Source: CAZRQL01 sp964602415 | GTDB taxonomy: Bacteria > Bacteroidota > Bacteroidia > Cytophagales > Flammeovirgaceae | NCBI GenBank assembly: GCA_964602415.1 | Contig: CAZRQL010000004.1 | Span: forward strand, 62,001-126,000 | Reading direction: 5' to 3' | DNA: 64,000 nucleotides | Shown: positions 47,485 through 54,016 of the stretch, piece after piece | How the letters are laid out: the number at the start of each line of letters is the position of its first letter | Numbering within the stretch: the first letter of the stretch is position 1 | Made by a program: the position numbers and the translations under genes | The notes under the pieces: generated by a model | Told to the model about the DNA's origin: nothing | Seen by the model: only the letters and a program-made list of their open reading frames with translations | The model's database searches: none

Positions 47485-48297
47485 CTACCTCTCTATTTTA
47501 ACAACCCTTGTATCGTAGCTTAGAGCCGTAAAAATCCCTATCCCGCCTTTGGTATTGGATTTGATAAGGGCAGGCTGAAAGAAAGGATTGCCGGAGGTAA
47601 AGTTTTTGGCTTCGTCTATTGTATTGAGAAAATCGTAGTAATCAGGGCTTAAATGGTAGAGAAAAACAAATACCTCTTTGCCCTCAAGGTACCTTGGGCG
47701 GGTAATCACCGGAAAAGTCTGCCCATTGGTGCTGGCATCTGAAATCGAGAAGTCAATCTTTTGAACCTTGTCTTGGCTGTCCACGCTCAAAATCTTAACT
47801 CGATAAAAATTGCGCTCACTGACCTGGTCTTTGATATAAACCCCCAAATAAGCCAAAGTATCCTGCGGATCGGTAAATTTGAAAAAAACCGAGTCAATTT
47901 TGACTACGGGCATCACAGTGGTTTCGGCGGTGATATCCGGGCCGCCTCTCTCATCGGTTACCCGCAGTTTGCAGCGCGTACCCGGCGGCAACAAAGGATA
48001 AAAATCCCCCACATAGTTGTAAAATTTGTTGTTGACGGTATCCAAAAAAACTTGGGGGCGCAATCGGTAGCTTTTGTCTGCTATTTGGATGCTTACCGAA
48101 CTGCCTGCCGGGGAGGGTATCAAGGCCGTATCAAAGAAGCTGTTGGTTCGGGTTACCAAGGCCCTGAGCTGTTTGCCCGACTCCAAGTAGCACTCTACTA
48201 CAATTTGGGACTCAAACGGAGGCAAAGGCACTTTGACAGTCTTGGTCAAGTTGCAGCCGGCCAGCAGCAAAGCCGCCAAACAAATCTTTGGATTCAT
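47485..48297 (-). CDS. DUF4249-family lipoprotein
   Basis: A 270-residue lipoprotein with lipobox LLLAGC. The body (FESQIVVECYLESGKQLRALVTR, GTRCKLRVTDERGG, FRVKILSVD-like strands) fits DUF4249, a family of Bacteroidota surface lipoproteins usually encoded beside a TonB-dependent receptor. No receptor is next to it here. The binding target is unknown. Confidence 0.8.
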   Translation of the reverse strand: MNPKICLAALLLAGCNLTKTVKVPLPPFESQIVVECYLESGKQLRALVTRTNSFFDTALIPSPAGSSVSIQIADKSYRLRPQVFLDTVNNKFYNYVGDFYPLLPPGTRCKLRVTDERGGPDITAETTVMPVVKIDSVFFKFTDPQDTLAYLGVYIKDQVSERNFYRVKILSVDSQDKVQKIDFSISDASTNGQTFPVITRPRYLEGKEVFVFLYHLSPDYYDFLNTIDEAKNFTSGNPFFQPALIKSNTKGGIGIFTALSYDTRVVKIER

Positions 48298-48449
48298 TGG
48301 TGTTGGTTCTAATCAATTCAAAGACGTAAAAAAACGCTCATTGGCACAGTGGCAAATACCGAAAGCGGAAAACCGGCTTACAATAAAAAAATATAGAATA
48401 GATTTGCGGCCAATAAGAGTTTTAATTGGGTTTTATCCTATCAAACAAG

Positions 48450-49409
48450 ATGCATTATTTCGTTACCGGAGGGAATGGTTTTGTCGGCAGCTATATCATC
48501 AAAGAGTTGCTGTCAAAGAACCACACTGTCAGGGCTTTGCACCGCAAAAGTAGTGATATGAGCAAGGTCAAAGGGCTTGAGGTAGAATGGGTCGAAGGCG
48601 ATTTAGCAGACATTAGCCGCCTTATTGAGGTGGTCAAAGGCTGCGATGCGGTGGTTCATGCGGCGGCACTGGTGAGTTTTTCGCCTGCTGATACCCAAGT
48701 GCTCTACCAAACCAACGTGGAAGGCACAGCCAACTTGGTAAATGTATGTATAGATTTGGGAATCAAACGCTTTGGTTTTGTGAGTTCGGTAGCGGCTTTG
48801 GGAAGGGGCGAGTCTGATGTGATAGACGAAAGCAGCAAATGGGTTGATTCTGAAGAGAATACTTTTTACGCCCAGACCAAATTCAAAGCCGAACTGGAAG
48901 TATGGCGCGGCCAGGCCGAAGGGTTGGAGGTCAGCATTGTCAATCCTTCTATCGTGCTGGGGCGGGGCGATTTGTCGCGCTCCAGTTTGCAGATACTGAA
49001 CTATGTACGCAAAAAAAATCGCTATTACACCAAAGGGCTTATCAATGTGGTAGATGCAAGGGATGTGGCAGCGGCTTTGGTCGCTATGATGGAACAAGGC
49101 ATTACTTCGCGCCGATATGTACTCAACGGGGCTACGCTCGAGTACAAAACTTTTTTCCAAATGGTCGCCCAAAGGTTTGGGGTCAAGCCCCCCGACAAAG
49201 AACTCAGTGCCACCATGGCAGAGCTGGCATGGAGGCTTTCGGGGGTCTATTCATTTTTTACGGGTAGCAAGCCCTTGATAACCAAAGAGACAGCCCGGAG
49301 TTCGCAGCACCGCTACACTTACAGCAGTCAAAAAATTTGTGATGAAATGGGCTTTATATTTCGTCCATTAGAACAAACATTAGATTGGTGTTGCACAAAA
49401 TCAAAATAG
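48450..49409 (+). CDS. NAD-dependent epimerase / dihydroflavonol-reductase-like SDR
   Basis: A 319-residue extended SDR. The dinucleotide site is VTGGNGFVGSYIIKELL, DAVVHAAALVSF is the second motif, and the catalytic Tyr-x3-Lys is YAQTKFKAE. SIVLGRGDLSRSSLQI and NVVDARDVAAALV match the dihydroflavonol-4-reductase-like branch. The start at 48450 (MHYFVTGG) is chosen over a TTG at 48426. It overlaps the next gene by 22 bases. Confidence 0.88.
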   Translation: MHYFVTGGNGFVGSYIIKELLSKNHTVRALHRKSSDMSKVKGLEVEWVEGDLADISRLIEVVKGCDAVVHAAALVSFSPADTQVLYQTNVEGTANLVNVCIDLGIKRFGFVSSVAALGRGESDVIDESSKWVDSEENTFYAQTKFKAELEVWRGQAEGLEVSIVNPSIVLGRGDLSRSSLQILNYVRKKNRYYTKGLINVVDARDVAAALVAMMEQGITSRRYVLNGATLEYKTFFQMVAQRFGVKPPDKELSATMAELAWRLSGVYSFFTGSKPLITKETARSSQHRYTYSSQKICDEMGFIFRPLEQTLDWCCTKSK

Positions 49410-50155
49410 GCGGTGTGCCTGAGCCTTTCAATCTGGCTTGGACTGAACCCCTCGAAACAGTGGAATGGAGCTATTGGCCGGCAGGCTCGGGGGCTATGGG
49501 CAGGGCTTTGCTCGATGGACAGCTTGACGCGGCCTTTGTACTGAGTGAATCCGCTGTGTATCATGGCCTCACCATCCACTCCGTACAAACGCCGACCCCT
49601 TTGATTTGGGGGGTGTACGGCAAACAAAATACCTCGTTTAGGCCGGGAAGAGTTGCCATATCTAGGCAAGGATCCGGCTCACACCTGATGGCACAGCTTT
49701 TTTTGGCCGAGCAAGGCTACGACCTAAACGGCGTTCAGTTTTTGGCAAAAGGCAGTTTTGAGGCCATGTGTCAAGCCATTGAAGAAGAAAAGGCTGATTT
49801 TTTTCTTTGGGAAAAAAATTTCGCACTTAGTCACTGCAAAAACCTCAATTTTTACACCTACTACCAAGCAGGCTGGCCGGCCTTTGTGTTGGCCTTAGCC
49901 CCCGGCTTCGATGCTCTGCCGCAGTTGGAAGAGGCATTGGAGCACTCCTACCGTCGTTTGGAGCAGTGGATAAGCGACTCTAAAGTAGGGCCACTCATCC
50001 AAATGCGCTATGGGCTTGATGAGCCATCCACCAATATTTGGCTCAGTGAAAATCGCTGGCATACAAAAAAAGTAAAACTTGAAGCGTCTGTTTATCAAAT
50101 GATTGAAAAACAGTTAAAGGATGTAGGTCAGATTTTTTTTAAAAATTTGGCCTAA
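49388..50155 (+). CDS. cytosolic periplasmic-binding-protein-fold protein
   Basis: About 255 residues, with no signal peptide. KIKIGGVPEPFNLAW, ALLDGQLDAAFVLSESAV and SRQGSGSHLMAQLFLAEQGYD are typical of type 2 solute-binding folds (NMT1/Ca3427-like). Such stand-alone proteins may bind a small molecule in the cytosol or act as enzymes like MqnA or Thi5. I see no decisive catalytic motif. The start is unsure (TTG 49385, GTG 49388 or TTG 49391). It overlaps the epimerase gene by 22 bases, so the two may share a pathway. Confidence 0.65.
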   Translation: MLHKIKIGGVPEPFNLAWTEPLETVEWSYWPAGSGAMGRALLDGQLDAAFVLSESAVYHGLTIHSVQTPTPLIWGVYGKQNTSFRPGRVAISRQGSGSHLMAQLFLAEQGYDLNGVQFLAKGSFEAMCQAIEEEKADFFLWEKNFALSHCKNLNFYTYYQAGWPAFVLALAPGFDALPQLEEALEHSYRRLEQWISDSKVGPLIQMRYGLDEPSTNIWLSENRWHTKKVKLEASVYQMIEKQLKDVGQIFFKNLA

Positions 50156-50158
50156 AAA

Positions 50159-50190
50159 TTTGGTAGATACATTTCAAACCACAACCTTTG
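50159..50190 (+). promoter_or_regulatory. promoter of tRNA-Phe
   Basis: TTTG at 50159-50162 and AACCTTTG at 50183-50190 have a 20-base spacer. It is one mismatch from the TTTG / TAnnTTTG consensus and 15 bases upstream of the tRNA. Confidence 0.7.
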
Positions 50191-50205
50191 CAGCCCGAAA
50201 TATGA

Positions 50206-50278
50206 GGTGCGGTAGCTCAGTCGGTAGAGCAAAGGACTGAAAATCCTTGTGTCGGGGGTTCGATTCCCTCCCACACCA
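50206..50278 (+). tRNA. tRNA-Phe (anticodon GAA)
   Basis: A full cloverleaf. The anticodon arm is AAGGA-CTGAAAA-TCCTT with GAA, the D-arm is GCTCAGTCGGTAGAGC and the T-arm GGGGG-TTCGATT-CCCTC. The acceptor arms are GGTGCGG and CCACACC with discriminator A. Six of seven acceptor pairs form; position 5 is a C-A mismatch. The 3' CCA is not encoded. Confidence 0.93.
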
Positions 50279-50280
50279 CA

Positions 50281-50310
50281 AAAGCCAAGGTCTTAGGTCT
50301 TGGCTTTTTT
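50281..50310 (+). terminator. rho-independent terminator of tRNA-Phe
   Basis: A 9-base stem, AAAGCCAAG against CTTGGCTTT, with a 9-base loop and a T-run. Confidence 0.9.
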
Positions 50311-50346
50311 TGTTTGGGGAACCAGCAGGCTATCAAAGCAACAATA

Positions 50347-50366
50347 AACACAGGTTACGCAATAGG
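50347..50366 (+). repeat. dispersed 20-base repeat, copy 2
   Basis: It matches AACACGGATTACGCAATAGG at 18 of 20 positions and forms an inverted pair with copy 3. Confidence 0.7.
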
Positions 50367-50511
50367 ATTTTTTCCTAATCGTTCAATCCGAAACAAACCT
50401 GCCCGATGCCTTAGGCATGATACGTTGATGGGATTCGACCCCGATGGGCAATGCCGCTTTTCTACAAACATGCCATTGACGATGCACCATGCCCGCAAAT
50501 ACTGCTTATGA

Positions 50512-50527
50512 CTATTGCGTAATCCGG
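50512..50527 (-). repeat. dispersed repeat, copy 3 (inverted, partial)
   Basis: CTATTGCGTAATCCGG is the reverse complement of the repeat core and faces copy 2 across about 145 bases. Confidence 0.7.
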
Positions 50528-50774
50528 AATAAATCCCCCCAACCATGGTCAATTGATTGGCTCGTTGCTGCTTTGGCCAATGCGTCCAAACTCGTAGGCT
50601 TCGGGGTAATTTGGTTACTCGTTTAAGTGAGTTAGATAACAGTATGATTTTCAAATATTTGTAATATATTAATAGATTGTTACAAAATATTTAAGAAAAT
50701 ATTAAATTTTTAACCTTCAATATTATATTTTTGTTACATAAATTTCATAAATAGTTGATAATTAGCATAAAATT

Positions 50775-50802
50775 CAATTTTCAATTTTCAATTTTCAATT
50801 TT
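50775..50802 (+). repeat. four tandem CAATTTT units
   Basis: A perfect 7-base unit is repeated four times, about 180 bases upstream of the Cys-rich lipoprotein start. Such a simple repeat can change length by slippage. Confidence 0.85.
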
Positions 50803-50872
50803 ATTGTTTTATCTTTAGACTATCAAATTGATGGCAAAAACAGATGCCCCAAACACTCCCGACAAGCCGCAG

Positions 50873-50920
50873 GCATCCGGCAGGGATGATTTGAGTGTTT
50901 TTGCAGATGATTTGCGCCGG
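50873..50920 (+). repeat. block A, copy 1 of a bipartite repeat
   Basis: This 48-base stretch ending in TTTGCGCCGG aligns with 53661-53709 (roughly three quarters identical by eye). In copy 1 it is separated from block B by 590 bases carrying the lipoprotein gene. Confidence 0.5.
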
Positions 50921-50980
50921 CTTTTGGTTGGGGACACGAGTGTATTTTTTTTAATTTTTTTATCTAAATTTTTTAATTTT

Positions 50981-51538
50981 ATGAAAATCAATTTTAATCG
51001 TTTAGCGGCTTACGTGGTCGCAGTGTTTATGCTTATATTGGGAGTTTGGGCTTGTCAAAAAGATCTTGACAAAATAGATGAGACAAAAAATACTGCTATC
51101 GACACTCCACTTTCTGGACAGTCTAATCCTTTTGATTCCAATACTTTTGGGTATATGAATGGTTCAGATTTTATGCCTCTCACTCAAGCACAGTTTAGTA
51201 ATCACGTTATTAACTTTTTGGGTATGAGTAGCGGTTCGGCAGTCTCAAATTTTGAACTCATTTATTGGCAAGATACAGCAAGTTCATCGGTTATTTCTTA
51301 TTTGCGATGCCAAGTTTCTAATTCTTCACAAAGAGTCAGTTTTGCAATCCTTTTAGACAAATCATCTGATAATGTTTATCAGCTTACTGGTTCTACTTGT
51401 ACTTGTACCAGTAATGATTGTAAAAACAGCGGTGATTGCGTAGTAGATGCCGGATCTTCTCCATGTGGTTGCACTTCATGTTTTTACACTTGTACGAAAA
51501 CACATACTGTATCAACAAGTTTTAGTTACTTACCGTAG
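50981..51538 (+). CDS. Cys-rich secreted lipoprotein, unknown function
   Basis: About 185 residues. The N-terminus MKINFNRLAAYVVAVFMLILGVWAC is a lipoprotein-type signal (lipobox near GVWAC; Cys25). The middle has no known domain. The last 45 residues are cysteine-dense (TCTCTSNDCKNSGDC, SPCGCTSCFYTCTKTH), with about ten Cys, which suggests disulphides or metal binding outside the cell. It is AT-rich and sits between blocks A and B of a bipartite repeat, with its final codons inside block B. I start it at 50981, not at the earlier ATG at 50828 in repeat DNA. Confidence 0.65.
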   Translation: MKINFNRLAAYVVAVFMLILGVWACQKDLDKIDETKNTAIDTPLSGQSNPFDSNTFGYMNGSDFMPLTQAQFSNHVINFLGMSSGSAVSNFELIYWQDTASSSVISYLRCQVSNSSQRVSFAILLDKSSDNVYQLTGSTCTCTSNDCKNSGDCVVDAGSSPCGCTSCFYTCTKTHTVSTSFSYLP

Positions 51539-51569
51539 TTTTTTTTCAAAAAGTTTTTTGGATTGAGTA
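51511..51569 (+). repeat. block B, copy 1 (59-base direct repeat)
   Basis: Identical to 53710-53768 at 57 of 59 positions. It covers the last codons and stop of the Cys-rich lipoprotein gene. Confidence 0.93.
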
Positions 51570-51707
51570 TAGAAACCCTAATTTCTTGGAATTTTCATAT
51601 CCCTAATGTAAAACCAATTAATTTATAGTATAACTTGGACTGCGACTCTCAACAGTTTGGGCTTTTACGATTCGGAGATTTTTGTTTATCATCAGTAAAG
51701 TTTTTCG

Positions 51708-51740
51708 GAATCACAGCACATTTGAATCGTGCTGTGATTC
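51708..51740. terminator. 12-base-stem hairpin between the lipoprotein and the 412-residue protein
   Basis: GAATCACAGCAC pairs perfectly with GTGCTGTGATTC across a 9-base loop. The following T-run is weak, so it may be a terminator or a hairpin in the leader of the next gene. Confidence 0.55.
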
Positions 51741-51765
51741 TTAAATTAAAAAAGTAAATTTCATT

Positions 51766-53004
51766 ATGAGAAGCATAGTCCTTTTATCCTTTTTTGTGAA
51801 TCTCTCAGGTTCAATTTATTCACAAGTCTATATTAATGATTTATTTAAACTAGATACTATTTTATTTGTTGAAAATACTACAGAAGAGACAAGCGGATTT
51901 GATGTTAAAACAGCCGTTCATGGCAGAGATTTGTATTTTTTCTCCCCCGGACAAAAAACGGAAGACCATGATACACTTTTTTTTAAAAAAATGAGTTTTA
52001 AAGACTATAAAATTAAAGATGTAGTAGCTGTCGTACCGGAATTAATTAACAGAAACTACAGTAGTCAGGAGATATATTCCTTCAGCGTAGACGATAACTC
52101 ATTCCATATCCAATTTTCTAAGTTCCTTACTGTTCATAAATTATCCGATGATCATCTTATATTTCAATCATTTATACCGATTTCAATTCCATTCACATAT
52201 TTTAAGTCTTACAACGGTTACTATTATTTTTATAATGACTATAAAAATTCAGAATTAGACGATAAGTGGATTTATTCGTTGAAATACGATTTATCTAATC
52301 ATAAATTCATTAATTCATATTATTTTGATTTCTTGCATCCGGAATTTTGCTATTTCAATCCCAATAATTGGATTGATTTCTACAACGGTTCTTTTGTAAT
52401 GTCTCAAACCACAGAATATAAAATTTCGATTTTAGATAGTTCTTTAAATCTTGTCAGAATATTAGAAAGATCTCATTTAAAAGAATGGAATTTTTTTAAA
52501 CCGACTGCTGTTTTTGATACGCTTAAAAATATCCCAGCAGACCCGTGTGGATTGCGTAATTCATCACCTATTATATCATATCTTAGCCGCTACATCAGGA
52601 AAATCAGCAGAATTGAGGAGGTATATTTTATGAATAAAAATCACCTGTTTGTCAAGTGGCTTCCCAAAGAAGTAGCAGATAGTGCGTTAAATGACCCTAA
52701 AACCATTATTGAGGGATATGATATTTGGAATTATAAAACCGGAGAACTTAAATTTGCTTCTCTTAAAACAAAAGAATTCTCTCAAGATGAAATCCTATCA
52801 AAGGATAACTTTCCAATTTATTTAGATGACGTAAAGATTATTTTTTTACCGGAGTTTGATAAATTAATCATTCTAAGATTTGGGGGCGAGTATGAAAGCT
52901 ATCTTGGCCAATCATTTGGAATGCTTAACAATTTTGAAAATAGGTTTTTAAAAAATAACAAAGAGATATTACAACTTTATATATACAGTTTCAAACTGGA
53001 TTAA
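51766..53004 (+). CDS. exported protein of unknown function (possibly beta-propeller)
   Basis: A 412-residue protein with signal peptide MRSIVLLSFFVNLSGSIYSQ. It is rich in Tyr, Phe, Asp, Asn and Ser, with strand-like repeats such as DKWIYSLKYDLSNHKF, EYKISILDSSLNLVRIL and GYDIWNYKTGELKFA. That pattern suggests a propeller, as in DUF4221-like proteins of Bacteroidota, but I cannot confirm a family. Codon use is strongly AT-rich compared with the core genes. It lies between the two 59-base repeats, with the next gene 43 bases downstream. Confidence 0.6.
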   Translation: MRSIVLLSFFVNLSGSIYSQVYINDLFKLDTILFVENTTEETSGFDVKTAVHGRDLYFFSPGQKTEDHDTLFFKKMSFKDYKIKDVVAVVPELINRNYSSQEIYSFSVDDNSFHIQFSKFLTVHKLSDDHLIFQSFIPISIPFTYFKSYNGYYYFYNDYKNSELDDKWIYSLKYDLSNHKFINSYYFDFLHPEFCYFNPNNWIDFYNGSFVMSQTTEYKISILDSSLNLVRILERSHLKEWNFFKPTAVFDTLKNIPADPCGLRNSSPIISYLSRYIRKISRIEEVYFMNKNHLFVKWLPKEVADSALNDPKTIIEGYDIWNYKTGELKFASLKTKEFSQDEILSKDNFPIYLDDVKIIFLPEFDKLIILRFGGEYESYLGQSFGMLNNFENRFLKNNKEILQLYIYSFKLD

Positions 53005-53047
53005 GATTTTAATCTTAATTTACCATAACGAAATTAAATGTTGATAT

Positions 53048-53545
53048 ATGATCTTGAAATTTAAGTTTCTTATTTTATTGAATTTCATTTCTATATTTTG
53101 TTTTGCTCAGTTTATTGAGATTACCGATTTTTCTGGAGGGAAAATTGAATTAAAAAGCGATTCCGTTTACTTATTTATTGTAATGGATCATCCTTTATGT
53201 AGGTCTTGCGCCGAACAGCTTGGTAATGAATGGGGTATTAAAAAAGCTGTTTATCCTTATCGAATTTCTCTTTTATCATTACAAGAAGATGATATTAGAA
53301 ATCGTAGATTAAAAACCAGTGCCTTCAAATACTATTTTCCTTCGGATCCAGAAGTTTTCTTTTTAGATACCAAGCATTGGGATGTATTGAACCTTAAAGT
53401 GAAAAATCAAAGACAGTTCCCTGCTATTCTTTTGTATATCAAAAATAAATTTCACTACATAAACTACGATAAAATATTTGATAATTATAGAAATTTAAAA
53501 ATTAAAAGAGCAGATATTGATCAATTAGTTGAGAATCTCGACTAA
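53048..53545 (+). CDS. exported thioredoxin-like CxxC protein
   Basis: A 165-residue protein with signal peptide MILKFKFLILLNFISIFCFAQ. The segment YLFIVMDHPLCRSCAEQLGN places a CxxC (Cys-Arg-Ser-Cys) after a beta strand, as in thioredoxin-like or TlpA-like folds. FPAILLYIKNKFHYINYDKI could supply the cis-Pro strand (the Pro in QFPAIL). A periplasmic disulphide role is likely. It may serve the Cys-rich lipoprotein 1.5 kb upstream, which is inference. Confidence 0.6.
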   Translation: MILKFKFLILLNFISIFCFAQFIEITDFSGGKIELKSDSVYLFIVMDHPLCRSCAEQLGNEWGIKKAVYPYRISLLSLQEDDIRNRRLKTSAFKYYFPSDPEVFFLDTKHWDVLNLKVKNQRQFPAILLYIKNKFHYINYDKIFDNYRNLKIKRADIDQLVENLD

Positions 53546-53660
53546 GTCTAACCATCTAACCAAACAGGTCTTGTGAGGTATTTTTCTGTTTTGATGGTTG
53601 ATATCGGGATTTTTAGACGATTTGGATTTGGTGGAAGGGGTTAGGTTATATTTTTGATAA

Positions 53661-53709
53661 GCCTGACGGTAGGGATTGATTGGTTGCATGACAGATGAAT
53701 TTGCGCCGG
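53661..53709 (+). repeat. block A, copy 2 of the bipartite repeat
   Basis: It aligns with 50873-50920 and ends in the same TTTGCGCCGG, but joins block B with no spacer. Confidence 0.5.
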
Positions 53710-53768
53710 ATCAACAAGTTTTAGTTACTTGCCGCAGTTTTTTTTCAAAAAGTTTTTTGGATTGAGTA
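53710..53768 (+). repeat. block B, copy 2 (59-base direct repeat)
   Basis: Identical to 51511-51569 at 57 of 59 positions. The two copies are 2.2 kb apart. Confidence 0.93.
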
Positions 53769-53769
53769 C

Positions 53770-53787
53770 TCCTCTTTTAAAAGAGGA
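53770..53787. repeat. 18-base perfect palindrome
   Basis: TCCTCTTTTAAAAGAGGA lies one base after block B copy 2. It might be a protein-binding site, a small hairpin or a recombination site. Confidence 0.6.
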
Positions 53788-53950
53788 ATGCTTTTTTTGG
53801 CTTTATAGCTTAAAAGATACACTGCCAAAAATCCCATTCTATCTAACATTTGAGGCATTAATGGCCGGGTCAAGGCGTAGCTTTCTTATTTGCAAAGCTC
53901 AAACCATATTCCGTAAGATAAATTTACCAAATGCTAAACATTAGAAAAAA

Positions 53951-53970
53951 CCTATTGCGTAATCCGTGTT
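53951..53970 (-). repeat. dispersed 20-base repeat, copy 4 (inverted)
   Basis: CCTATTGCGTAATCCGTGTT is the exact reverse complement of the reference form used here. It lies beside the uvrC end. Confidence 0.75.
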
Positions 53971-53980
53971 ACACTTCACA

Positions 53981-54015
53981 GAAAGCTGTAAGATTTTGGA
54001 AACCTTACAGCTTTC
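53981..54015 (-). terminator. hairpin at the end of uvrC
   Basis: GAAAGCTGTAAG pairs with CTTACAGCTTTC across an 11-base loop, one base past the uvrC stop codon. The T-run is poor, so termination is likely but not certain. Confidence 0.55.
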
Positions 54016-54016
54016 T

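Larger units (their letters stand above)
50311..50872. other. gene-free, repeat-bearing left end of the AT-rich island
   Basis: There is no credible gene. It contains two inverted copies of the dispersed repeat (50347-50366 and 50512-50527), short palindromic DNA between them, a very AT-rich tract and four tandem CAATTTT units. A frame starting at 50828 exists, but its first 51 codons run through repeat DNA and look non-coding. Confidence 0.6.
53546..53980. other. gene-free right end of the island with repeats
   Basis: There is no credible gene. It holds block A copy 2 joined directly to block B copy 2, an 18-base palindrome, and dispersed-repeat copy 4. A short 71-residue frame at 53729 begins in block B and has no protein-like features. 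Confidence 0.6.

Noticed and set aside
49388..50155. MqnA (futalosine menaquinone pathway)
   Set aside because: Only the general binding fold is shared, and menD shows that the classical menaquinone route is present.
50775..50802. CRISPR-like array
   Set aside because: The units are 7-base tandem repeats with no spacers. No CRISPR array or cas gene is visible anywhere in the window.
50828..50980. N-terminal extension of the Cys-rich lipoprotein to the ATG at 50828
   Set aside because: The extra 51 codons translate block A repeat DNA and would bury the lipoprotein signal inside the chain.
53729..53944. 71-residue frame in the island
   Set aside because: It starts inside block B of the direct repeat and runs through a palindrome; there is no signal, domain or protein-like composition.
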